Assembly (NCBI RefSeq): GCF_003131205.1
Contig: NZ_QFFY01000003.1
Coordinates: forward strand, 248,001 to 312,000
DNA from: Occallatibacter savannae
Lineage (GTDB): Bacteria > Acidobacteriota > Terriglobia > Terriglobales > Acidobacteriaceae
Length of the DNA: 64,000 nucleotides
Direction of reading: 5' to 3'
A program made the translations under genes and the position numbers. Below are positions 26,502 through 34,587 of the stretch, in pieces. The notes under the pieces were generated by a model. That model made no database searches and was not told the DNA's origin. It was given only the letters and a program-made list of their open reading frames with translations. Every line of letters begins with the position of its first letter. The first letter of the stretch is position 1.

Positions 26502-26993
26502 ATGTCCGATCACTACAACGTGCTGTTTTTGTGCACTGGGAATTCGGCCCGGTCCATCATGGCTGAAGCAATCCTGAACCATAGGGGGCGGGGCCGATTC
26601 ACGGCGTACAGCGCGGGAAGTCATCCAACAGGGCAGCCGAGGCCAGAGGCTCTGCGGCAATTGCAGCTGGCTGGAATTTCGATTGAGGGATTGAGGAGCA
26701 AATCGTGGGATGAGTTTGCGGGGCCAGGAGCTCCGCATCTGGATTTCATCTTTACTGTTTGCGATAACGCGGCGCGAGAGCATTGCCCTTTGTGGCCGGG
26801 GCGCGCGATTACCGCGCATTGGGGGATCGCCGATCCCGCTGCGGTTAAGGACTCGCCGGAGGAGATCGCATGGGCGTTTCGCGAGGCTTTTGAAAAGCTG
26901 GACGCTAGGATCGAACGACTTGGTGCGCTCCGCATCGAGGAGTTTGACGACCCAGCCCTGCAGAGAGAGCTCGCTCAGATCGGCAGAATCTGA
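26502..26993 (+). CDS. arsC: Arsenate reductase, low-molecular-weight phosphatase type
   Basis: A 163-residue protein with the PTPase P-loop CTGNSARS (Cys11 to Ser18). Two further cysteines, Cys87 and Cys95 (TVCDNAAREHC), match the relay of the thioredoxin-coupled S. aureus pI258-type ArsC (CX8C-like). It reduces As(V) to As(III), which ArsM then methylates. It is cotranscribed with arsM. There is no efflux gene (arsB, acr3) in the vicinity. Confidence 0.88.
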   Translation: MSDHYNVLFLCTGNSARSIMAEAILNHRGRGRFTAYSAGSHPTGQPRPEALRQLQLAGISIEGLRSKSWDEFAGPGAPHLDFIFTVCDNAAREHCPLWPGRAITAHWGIADPAAVKDSPEEIAWAFREAFEKLDARIERLGALRIEEFDDPALQRELAQIGRI

Positions 26994-27087
26994 ACACAAG
27001 GCGGGCGTTCTGCCGGATTTCAGTCTTGCGAATCTCGAGGTTCACGGGTCACACCGCAGCGCTTCAGGAACCTTTAGGATGGTTCCG

Positions 27088-28740
27088 ATGAAGGTTTTGA
27101 GCGCAGCGGAGATGCAGGCGTGCGATCGCGTCACGACGGAGCGCGCTGGCGTGCCGTCTATCGAGCTGATGCGGAACGCAGCGGCGGCTGTGGACGTGTT
27201 TGCGCGGGAGCAGTACCCGAAAGCGCGGCGTGTGACCGTGCTGTGCGGCAAGGGCAATAACGGCGGCGATGGAATGATGGCAGCACGGCTGCTGGCGAAG
27301 GCCGGACTGGAAGTCACAACGCTGCTGCTTGGATCGCAATATGAGCTGAAGGGCGATGCTGCCGTTGCATGGCGAGAACTGAGTGTTTCGCCGAACCGGT
27401 ATATCTCTGAGGTAAATACCGCGACTGAGTTGCGCAATCATAACGCGGCTCTCGAGACGGATTTGATTATCGATGCGGTGGTGGGAACGGGATTCAAACC
27501 TCCAATTCGCGGCCTGGCAGAGGCGGCGCTGGAGTGGGTGAGTGCCAGCAAGGCACCCTTCCTGTCGATTGATTTGCCATCAGGGTGGCCGGCGGACGCG
27601 ACGGCGAGTCAGGTTGAGACGAAGACGTTTCCTTCAGACGCGGTGATCACATTTACGGCTCCCAAGCCGGCGCATGTATTTGGAGAACTGACCCGGCGAT
27701 GGGACCAGCCGGTTGTGGTAGCGGCGATTGGATCTCCCGATGAAGCGATTGTGTCGAAGGAGCAGATCGAGTGGGCGGGCGGCGCGCATAGTTTGCTGGA
27801 ACGGCCGCGGGCTGCTGATGCGAACAAGGGCAAATACGGGCATGTGCTGGTGATTGGCGGTTCGACGGGAAAGTCGGGTGCTCCGGCGATGTCGGCAATG
27901 GCTGCGATGCGGGCGGGAGCAGGACTGGTGACGGCTGCAGTGCCGAGTTCGATTGCGGCGCAGGTTGCGGCATTTGCGCCGGAGTTGATGACGCATCCGA
28001 TGATGGCGAGCCCGGCCGGCGAACTTGCGAGCAGCGGAATCACGGCGCAGCAATTTGAGAAGCTGATCGAGAAGATCACGGTCATCGCAGTAGGGCCGGG
28101 GCTGGGACAGGGGCCGGGAGTGGAGATCCTGCTTGAGGCAGCTCTCTCAGACACGAAGCTGCCGCTGGTGATTGATGCGGACGGGCTGAATACGCTGGCG
28201 GCGAATCCGCCTCTGATGGAGAAACTCGCCGAGAGCGGCAAGAGCGGACGCACGATTGTGCTCACTCCACATCCGGGAGAGATGGCTCGGCTGGCACAAA
28301 AGATCGTTGCGGAGGTGCAGGCTAACCGATTGGAAACGGCTCGCATCTTTGCACGGGATAACGGCGTGACGCTGGTGCTGAAGGGCTCGCGGACGCTCAT
28401 CGCACATCCGGACGGAAGAGTGGCGGTGAATACATCAGGGAATCCTGGGATGGCGAAAGGCGGTAGCGGCGATGTGCTGACTGGCATTGTTGCGGGAATG
28501 CTGGCGCAATTTTCAGGTGAAGCTGCGAGCGCGGTCGAAGCGGCGGTGTATCTGCACGGGCTTGCGGCGGATATTGCGGTGCGGGATGCGGATGAGCACA
28601 CGGTATTGGCGACGGACAGTTTCCAGTATTTCCCCGAGGCGTTTCGTTTTCGGGCGAATCGCTTTTGCAAAAACGGGCAAAGAGGGTATGTTTGGTTGCA
28701 GGGGCTGCCGGAGAGGCGCTCCGCGGAGACGGCAGGATGA
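27088..28740 (+). CDS. nnr: Bifunctional NAD(P)H-hydrate epimerase / dehydratase
   Basis: A 550-residue fusion that repairs damaged NAD(P)HX. The epimerase (YjeF N-terminal) domain spans about residues 1-225 with GKGNNGGDG (54-62). The ADP/ATP-dependent dehydratase (YjeF C-terminal) spans about 235-530 with LVIDADGLNTLA, TPHPGEMARLA and NPGMAKGGSGDVLTGIVAGM. The ATG at 27088 has AGGA 8 nt upstream; the longer upstream frame overlaps arsC and is not family sequence. The last 25 residues form an Arg-rich tail without family similarity. The stop overlaps tsaE by 4 nt. Confidence 0.9.
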   Translation: MKVLSAAEMQACDRVTTERAGVPSIELMRNAAAAVDVFAREQYPKARRVTVLCGKGNNGGDGMMAARLLAKAGLEVTTLLLGSQYELKGDAAVAWRELSVSPNRYISEVNTATELRNHNAALETDLIIDAVVGTGFKPPIRGLAEAALEWVSASKAPFLSIDLPSGWPADATASQVETKTFPSDAVITFTAPKPAHVFGELTRRWDQPVVVAAIGSPDEAIVSKEQIEWAGGAHSLLERPRAADANKGKYGHVLVIGGSTGKSGAPAMSAMAAMRAGAGLVTAAVPSSIAAQVAAFAPELMTHPMMASPAGELASSGITAQQFEKLIEKITVIAVGPGLGQGPGVEILLEAALSDTKLPLVIDADGLNTLAANPPLMEKLAESGKSGRTIVLTPHPGEMARLAQKIVAEVQANRLETARIFARDNGVTLVLKGSRTLIAHPDGRVAVNTSGNPGMAKGGSGDVLTGIVAGMLAQFSGEAASAVEAAVYLHGLAADIAVRDADEHTVLATDSFQYFPEAFRFRANRFCKNGQRGYVWLQGLPERRSAETAG

Positions 28741-29210
28741 GCAAGGAAGCGCCGGTGGCCGAGGGTCGCATTCACGAGTTCGTAACACAGAGCGGCTCCG
28801 ACACGGTCGAGGTCGGGCGCAAGCTGGTGCATTTGCTCGCGCCTCCGCAACTGCTGATTCTGCGCGGCGATCTTGGAACAGGCAAGACAACGCTGGTGAA
28901 AGGGATTGCGCAGGCGCTTGACGCCGCAGAGCCTGACGAAGTGACGAGTCCCACGTTCACGCTGCTGCATGAATATGACGGCACGCGCGAAGGCAAGCCG
29001 GTGAAGCTCTTCCACCTTGATGTGTACCGCATTGAAGGCGAGCGCCAGCTGGAGACGCTGGGCATGGAAGAACTGCTGACATCCGACGCGCTGGTCCTCG
29101 TGGAGTGGGGCGAGAAGTTCAAGAGCATCCGCAAGAAGGCGACGGGAGAGATCGCGATTGCCTCAGCCGGTGGTGACGCGCGGAAGATCACGGTTACGCT
29201 GAAGGACTGA
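28737..29210 (+). CDS. tsaE: tRNA threonylcarbamoyladenosine biosynthesis ATPase TsaE
   Basis: A 157-residue P-loop ATPase that drives TsaBD-dependent t6A37 formation. Walker A GDLGTGKTT (residues 44-52), SPTFTLLHEY and FHLDVYRI, and VLVEWGEKF are all family signatures. The ATG overlaps the nnr stop (ATGA), and nnr-tsaE adjacency is conserved in many bacteria. Confidence 0.92.
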   Translation: MSKEAPVAEGRIHEFVTQSGSDTVEVGRKLVHLLAPPQLLILRGDLGTGKTTLVKGIAQALDAAEPDEVTSPTFTLLHEYDGTREGKPVKLFHLDVYRIEGERQLETLGMEELLTSDALVLVEWGEKFKSIRKKATGEIAIASAGGDARKITVTLKD

Positions 29211-29302
29211 TCGCGTCGAAGCTTTAGCTGTTCTCAGTGGTGCTGCAATTTTTCCCTGGTTCCTGCGTGCGTTTTGAAATTGAACGATAAAGGAGGCCAG
29301 GG

Positions 29303-29899
29303 ATGCGACTCCTTCCAGTTTGCCTTCCGTTGGTCCTTGCTCCGCTCATTGCGGCTCCGCTGATCGCGGCCGGTCAGCAGCCACAGCCCACGACAACACA
29401 GAAACCGGCTCAGACGAGTGCAGCGAAGCAGGTGAGTTCTACTGCAGTGCACAAAGCTTCTACGCGGCATCGGGCACGGCACCACAGACGCAAAGCTGCG
29501 GCGCACAAGGGCCGCAAGCAAGCGCAATCGAACGCGGTGCCGGTGGACGTGATCAACGGCGAGGAGATGCGCCACGTCGTTCTCGACAAGGGATCCACGG
29601 CGGAAGCATCTTCGAAAGCCAAGTCGCGGCAGATGAAGGTCGAGGTCATCAACGGGTCGACGGCAGGGACGCAGGTTTTCTCGAACAACAATCAGGAGGC
29701 TGCGCACAATCAGCCAGTGGTTGTGGGGGTGCAGTCAGGCGATACGCGGTTCGCGGGCGGCAATAAAAGCCCTGTGGTCACGGGAGTGACATCAAGCAGT
29801 TCCGTTGATGCGACCAGTGCAAGCAGCGGCGGCCAGCCTGTAGCGAAGCAGGTTTCACCGCGGCCAAAGCGGCCGGTGTACGCGCCGGAGCAACACTGA
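29303..29899 (+). CDS. Secreted basic protein with V-x-VING repeats
   Basis: A 198-residue protein with a signal peptide (residues 1-24). Residues 50-76 are extremely basic, rich in His, Arg and Lys (RHRARHHRRKAAAHKGRK). Two copies of a short motif follow: VDVINGEEMRHVV (81-93) and VEVINGSTAGTQVF (113-126), with a possible third at VVVGVQSGDTRFAGG. The same motif ends CpaB in this window (TVTVINGST). The rest is Ser/Gly/Asn-rich and probably disordered. The ATG has GGAGG 10 nt upstream. Function unknown; the basic block suggests binding to nucleic acid or anionic polysaccharide. Confidence 0.6.
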   Translation: MRLLPVCLPLVLAPLIAAPLIAAGQQPQPTTTQKPAQTSAAKQVSSTAVHKASTRHRARHHRRKAAAHKGRKQAQSNAVPVDVINGEEMRHVVLDKGSTAEASSKAKSRQMKVEVINGSTAGTQVFSNNNQEAAHNQPVVVGVQSGDTRFAGGNKSPVVTGVTSSSSVDATSASSGGQPVAKQVSPRPKRPVYAPEQH

Positions 29900-29932
29900 G
29901 CGTTTGCGGCGCGATCGATGCGAGTTAGTCAC

Positions 29933-29953
29933 TCCTCACATCTGATGTGAGGA
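29933..29953. promoter_or_regulatory. Perfect palindrome upstream of the tricorn-like gene
   Basis: TCCTCACATC-T-GATGTGAGGA, 10+1+10, perfect. It lies about 34 bp past the stop of the secreted basic protein and 102 bp before the tricorn start. The single-base centre disfavours an RNA hairpin, so it reads better as an operator for a dimeric repressor. Confidence 0.45.
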
Positions 29954-30055
29954 ACCGCGGCCGAAGCTTGTAAGATGTTGGGGCAATCCTGCTGTTCTCG
30001 AACCGGTCTCGCCTGAAGGTGCGTGGGGCGAACCGGCGTTCCCGGAGGATCCCTG

Positions 30056-33000
30056 ATGCGAAAGCTACGCCTGCCTGTGTTTGCCTGCCTTGCTGTTTTC
30101 CTGATCGCGACCGGACGGATGACCGGATCTGTCGCGCAAGCTGCCACCAAACCGCACATCTTTCAGCATCCCGCGCTGAGCAAAGACCTGATCGCGTTCG
30201 GGTATGCGGGAGACTTGTGGACCGTGCCACGGGCAGGTGGTGTGGCTCGCAGGCTGACGACGGGCGTTGGGATCGAGACGGACCCAGTGTTCTCGCCGGA
30301 TGGCAGCACCATTGCGTTTACGGGAGACTATGACGGGAATACGGATGTGTTCACGATTCCCGCAGCGGGCGGAGTTCCGTTTCGCGTGACGTATCATCCG
30401 GCGGCGGATTACGCGGTTGCGTGGACCCGCGACGGGAAGGACATTGTGTTTCGGTCGACACGGATCTCGCAGAGCCGGTATACGCAGCTGTACGACGTGC
30501 CGGCGAAGGGCGGGATCGCGAAGGTATTGCCGTTACCGATGGCGTATCAGGGGACATTTTCGCAAGACGGAACGCAGATTGCGTATTCGCCGCTGCCGCC
30601 CGCGTATGGATTCGATTACATGTCGTATGTGTCGTGGGGGAACTATCGAGGCGGACGTGCGAGCACGATCTGGGTGACGACGCTGCCGGGACTCGAGTCG
30701 GTTCAGATTCCACATGAAGTGTCGTCGGATTTCGCGCCGGTGTTTGCGGGCGGCAAGGTCTACTTCCTGTCGGCACGGAAGGGCAAGGCGACGATCTTCA
30801 AGTACGATCCGGCGTCGAAGACTGTGTCGCAGGCGCTTGAGAATGATGGATCGGACATTCGGTCGATGCAGGGCGAGGGTGACACGCTGGTGTACGACCG
30901 GCTGGGCGAGATTTATCTGTACGACACGAAGAGCGGAACGAGCAAACTTGTGCCGATCGAGATTGACGCGGACATGCCTGAGGTGCGGTCGCGCATTGCG
31001 AGCGTGGGGGACGAGTTGGAGAATGCGGCTGTTTCGCCGACTGGCCTTCGCGCGGTGATTGAGGCGCATGGCGACATCTTCACGGTGCCGGTGAAGCACG
31101 GGCCAACGCGCGACATCACCAATACGCCGGGAGTGATGGAGCGAGAACCGGCATGGTCGCCGGACGGGCAGTCGATTGCATACTTCTCTGACGAGTCGGG
31201 GCTGTATGCGTTGCATGTTGCGCCGCAGACGGGGAACGCCACGGCAGGCGCTGGAGCAGTTAAGAAATTCCCGCTTGAGAAAGAAGCGGACTACTACTTC
31301 GGCACCAAGTGGTCGCCCGACTCGAAGAAGGTTGCGTTCTACGATAACCGTTCGAAGACGTATGTGCTGGACACGACGAACGGCAAGTTGTCGGTGGTGA
31401 ATGACAAGAATGTCTACGGAGGGTTCTCGGATCAGGAGCTGGACTTTGCGTGGTCGCCGGATTCGAAGTGGGTGGCGTATGCGCGATCAATGCCGAATCA
31501 CCTGCACGCGATCTACCTGTACTCGCTGGAATCGGGGCAGTCGACGCAGGTAACGAGCCTGATGGGGGACGCGAGTCATCCGGCATTCGATCGAGATGGC
31601 AAGTACCTGTACTTGATTGCGAGCACCAATGCGGGCCCGACTTCGGATGGGCTGGATATGACGAGCGATCTTTACCTGGTGACTTCGCATATCTATGCGG
31701 TGACGCTGGCGGCGGATACGGCTTCGCCGATTGCGCCGGAGATGGACGACGAGAAAAATCCTTCGGACGAAAAGAAGAACAAGGACGAAGATAAGGCCGG
31801 CGAGAAGAAGAGCGAGGGCGATCAGAAGTCTGCCGATACGAAGGAGACCAGCGGCGACGAAAAGGCGCATGCAAAGCCCGCTCCGCCGAAGCCGGTGAAG
31901 GTGGATCTGGATGGCATCGAGAAGCGGATCGTAGCGATGCCTCTGCCCGCGAGCGTCTACACCGGAGTTGCAGGCGGGTTGAAGGGCAGCGTGTATTTCA
32001 CGGAGAGGTCGCTGTCGGACAGATTTTCAGAGCGCGGGGAGATCCTAAGCCGCTGGACGCCGGAGGAACGAAAGACGGAGAAGCTGGCGGAGAATGCCGA
32101 GCACTTCGAACTGACTGCGAACGGCGAGAAGATGCTGCTTGCGCTCGGACATTCAGGTTCTGGAGGCGACACACCTCCGGGTGGAGGTCCCAAACCCACG
32201 TGGGTGATCGTGGCGGCGAATGCTCCGGTGAAGGCCGGCGAGGGAGTGCTTTCGTTCGGGGACGTAAAGATGCGCGTGGATCCACATGCGGAGTGGGCCC
32301 AAATGTACCACGACGTGTGGCGAATCGAGCGCGCGTTCTTCTACGATCCGAACTTCCACGGAACGAACACGGTTGCAGATGAGAAGAAGTTCGAGCCGTA
32401 CGTCGAGTCGATTGCGTCGCGCGCGGACCTGAACTACATCTTTCAGGAGATGCTGAGCGCGTTCTCCGTGGGGCATCTGCGGGGAAACGGGGGACAGATT
32501 CCGAGTGCGAAGAAGGTACCCGGAGGGCTGCTGGGTGCTGATTACCAGATCAAGGGCAATCGCTACTGCATCGCCAAGATCTACACCGGAGGCGATTTCA
32601 ATCCGCAGGCGAGAGCGCCGCTGGCGCAGCCGGGATTGAACGTAAAGGTTGGCGACTGCATTCTCGATCTCAATGGGCAGGAGCTGACGGCTGATATGGA
32701 CATTCAGCAGCCGCTGGAGGGAACGGCGGGCAAGGTGATCAGCGTGCGCATTGGAGATGCCGACGGGAAGAATGCGCGCGACATCTCGGTGACGCCGATT
32801 CCAAGCGAAGCGGCGCTGCGCAACGTGGACTGGATCGACAGCAATCAGAAGAAGGTGGATCAGCTCTCGGGGGGCAAGCTGGCGTATGTCTATCTGCCGG
32901 ATACGGGCGAAGGCGGATTTACGAACTTCAACCGGTACTACTTTGCGCAGACGGACAAGCAGGGTGCGATTATCGATGAGCGGTTCAACGGCGGCGGACA

Positions 33001-33490
33001 GGTTGCCGATTACTTTATCGAAGTGCTGGGGCGCCATATCGAGTCGTACTGGGCGCCGAGGTACGGGAAGATCGAGCATACCCCGAACGCCGGCATTTAT
33101 GGACCGAAGGTCATGATCGCGAATGAATTTTCAGGATCGGGCGGCGATGCCCTGCCCTGGCTGTTCAAACAGGCGAAGCTCGGACCTCTCGTGGGCAAGC
33201 GAACCTGGGGCGGACTGGTGGGGATCGGGCCGATTCCGGTGCTGATGGATGGCGGACATGTGACGTCACCCAGCGTTGCGTTCTTCTCGCCGAAGGGCGA
33301 GTGGGATGTTGAGAATCACGGCGTGGAACCGGATTATGCGGTGGAGCAGGATCCGAAGGCCGTGAGCGAGGGACACGATCCGCAGTTGGAGAAAGCGGTG
33401 TCGCTGGCACTGGATGAGTTGAGCAAGCAGCCGGAGCATGAGGTGCAGCGGCCGGTGTATCCGAATTACCACAAGGGCAGAGAGCAGTGA
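30056..33490 (+). CDS. Tricorn-type protease (S41 family)
   Basis: A 1144-residue secreted protease resembling archaeal tricorn. It has a signal peptide (about residues 1-30) and TolB/WD40-like beta-propeller repeats (SPDGSTIAFTGDYDGNTDV, SPDGQSIAYFSDESGL and others, about 40-560). A charged Lys/Glu linker lies at about 560-615. The tricorn C1 domain with YDPNFHG (catalytic His near 768) follows, then a PDZ domain (about 820-920), and the S41 catalytic region with FSGSGGD (nucleophile Ser near 1027) and TWGGLVGI. The family cleaves peptides released upstream. The ATG is preceded by GGAGG with 7-nt spacing. A stretch of unusual post-stop repeats follows the stop codon. Confidence 0.88.
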   Translation: MRKLRLPVFACLAVFLIATGRMTGSVAQAATKPHIFQHPALSKDLIAFGYAGDLWTVPRAGGVARRLTTGVGIETDPVFSPDGSTIAFTGDYDGNTDVFTIPAAGGVPFRVTYHPAADYAVAWTRDGKDIVFRSTRISQSRYTQLYDVPAKGGIAKVLPLPMAYQGTFSQDGTQIAYSPLPPAYGFDYMSYVSWGNYRGGRASTIWVTTLPGLESVQIPHEVSSDFAPVFAGGKVYFLSARKGKATIFKYDPASKTVSQALENDGSDIRSMQGEGDTLVYDRLGEIYLYDTKSGTSKLVPIEIDADMPEVRSRIASVGDELENAAVSPTGLRAVIEAHGDIFTVPVKHGPTRDITNTPGVMEREPAWSPDGQSIAYFSDESGLYALHVAPQTGNATAGAGAVKKFPLEKEADYYFGTKWSPDSKKVAFYDNRSKTYVLDTTNGKLSVVNDKNVYGGFSDQELDFAWSPDSKWVAYARSMPNHLHAIYLYSLESGQSTQVTSLMGDASHPAFDRDGKYLYLIASTNAGPTSDGLDMTSDLYLVTSHIYAVTLAADTASPIAPEMDDEKNPSDEKKNKDEDKAGEKKSEGDQKSADTKETSGDEKAHAKPAPPKPVKVDLDGIEKRIVAMPLPASVYTGVAGGLKGSVYFTERSLSDRFSERGEILSRWTPEERKTEKLAENAEHFELTANGEKMLLALGHSGSGGDTPPGGGPKPTWVIVAANAPVKAGEGVLSFGDVKMRVDPHAEWAQMYHDVWRIERAFFYDPNFHGTNTVADEKKFEPYVESIASRADLNYIFQEMLSAFSVGHLRGNGGQIPSAKKVPGGLLGADYQIKGNRYCIAKIYTGGDFNPQARAPLAQPGLNVKVGDCILDLNGQELTADMDIQQPLEGTAGKVISVRIGDADGKNARDISVTPIPSEAALRNVDWIDSNQKKVDQLSGGKLAYVYLPDTGEGGFTNFNRYYFAQTDKQGAIIDERFNGGGQVADYFIEVLGRHIESYWAPRYGKIEHTPNAGIYGPKVMIANEFSGSGGDALPWLFKQAKLGPLVGKRTWGGLVGIGPIPVLMDGGHVTSPSVAFFSPKGEWDVENHGVEPDYAVEQDPKAVSEGHDPQLEKAVSLALDELSKQPEHEVQRPVYPNYHKGREQ

Positions 33491-33514
33491 TCAGGGGTCA
33501 GTGATCAGTGTTCA
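33487..33514. repeat. TCAG/GATCAG short repeat after a stop codon
   Basis: GTGATCAG, GGGTCAG, TGATCAG and TGTTCAG follow one another directly at the tricorn stop codon and run into the next gene's GTG start. Similar short repeats follow metB and the GT-C-like gene (51036, 58855), as does the heptamer array (49359). Confidence 0.55.
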
Positions 33515-34518
33515 GAGTCTCTTTCGACGAGGTTGGGAAGCAGTTGGCAAGTGTCCTGCGTTCGCTGGGTTTCAGTGAAGAGCGGGCGAGGTTGTCGGCG
33601 CGGCTTTTTGCGGAGACGACTTGCGACGGGGTGTATTCGCACGGGGTGAACCGCTTTCCGCGGTTCGTGGCGATGGTGCGCAATGGGAGCGTCGATCCGG
33701 ATGCGGAGCCGCGCATCGTTGCGCGGTTTGGTGCGATGGAGCGGTGCGATGGGCGGCGCGGACCGGGGAATCTGAATGCGCATGCTGCAATGGCGCGAGC
33801 TGTTGAGCTGAGCGGTGAGCATGGCATCGGGTGCGTCGCGCTGGCGAATACGAATCACTGGATGCGGGGCGGGACTTACGGGTGGCAAGCGGCGGATTCG
33901 GGAGTGATCGGGATCTGCTGGACCAACACCATGCCAAATGTGCCGCCATGGGGCGGGCTGGATGCGGCGATCGGCAACAACCCTGTTGTGCTTGCAGTGC
34001 CGCGGGCGAATGGACACGTGGTGCTCGACATGGCGATGTCGCAGTTTTCGTATGGAGCGCTGGAGAGCTATCGCCGCCGTGGCGAAATGTTGCCGGTCGA
34101 GGGCGGATTCGATGCCGAAGGCAAGGTGACCCGCGATCCCGCAGCGATCGAGGCATCGCAGCGGCTGCTGCCGATCGGGTTCTGGAAAGGGTCTGGATTG
34201 GCAGTGATGCTCGACCTGATTGCGTCGATGACGTCGATGGGAAATGCGACCCATCAGATTGCGAATGACCCGCTCCGCGAGACGGGGCTGTCGCAGATGT
34301 TCGTGGCCATCGATCCGCGGACGCTTGGAGATGCGGATAAGCTCGAGCTGATCGCGGACGAGGTGGTCGCTTCCCTGCACCGCTCGCGGCCTGCCGAAGA
34401 TAGCAAGGGGGTCCGCTATCCCGGAGAAAACACGCTGCGGCTGCGCGAAGAGAACCGCCGGCTGGGTCTGGCGATCGATGAAGTCATCTGGGCGGAGATC
34501 GGCGAGATGACGAAATGA
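33508..34518 (+). CDS. Malate/L-lactate dehydrogenase family oxidoreductase (YiaK/DlgD-like)
   Basis: A 336-residue NAD(P)H-dependent oxidoreductase of the Ldh2 family, with no Rossmann fold. Family landmarks: TTCDGVYSHGVNRF with the catalytic His45, GVALANTNHWMRGG as the nucleotide-binding stretch, and LPIGFWKGSGLAVMLD near the C-terminus. The closest by eye is 2,3-diketo-L-gulonate reductase (YiaK/DlgD), though malate or sulpholactate dehydrogenase is possible. The GTG start at 33508 lies within the short repeat, so the ribosome binding site is poor and a downstream start cannot be excluded. Confidence 0.82.
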   Translation: MFRVSFDEVGKQLASVLRSLGFSEERARLSARLFAETTCDGVYSHGVNRFPRFVAMVRNGSVDPDAEPRIVARFGAMERCDGRRGPGNLNAHAAMARAVELSGEHGIGCVALANTNHWMRGGTYGWQAADSGVIGICWTNTMPNVPPWGGLDAAIGNNPVVLAVPRANGHVVLDMAMSQFSYGALESYRRRGEMLPVEGGFDAEGKVTRDPAAIEASQRLLPIGFWKGSGLAVMLDLIASMTSMGNATHQIANDPLRETGLSQMFVAIDPRTLGDADKLELIADEVVASLHRSRPAEDSKGVRYPGENTLRLREENRRLGLAIDEVIWAEIGEMTK

Positions 34519-34587
34519 GATTGGGAATTCTTAGTGGGCAGGAGTAATCTTCGAGTGCCAACAGGTGCGGCAGTTTTGGAGGAATCC

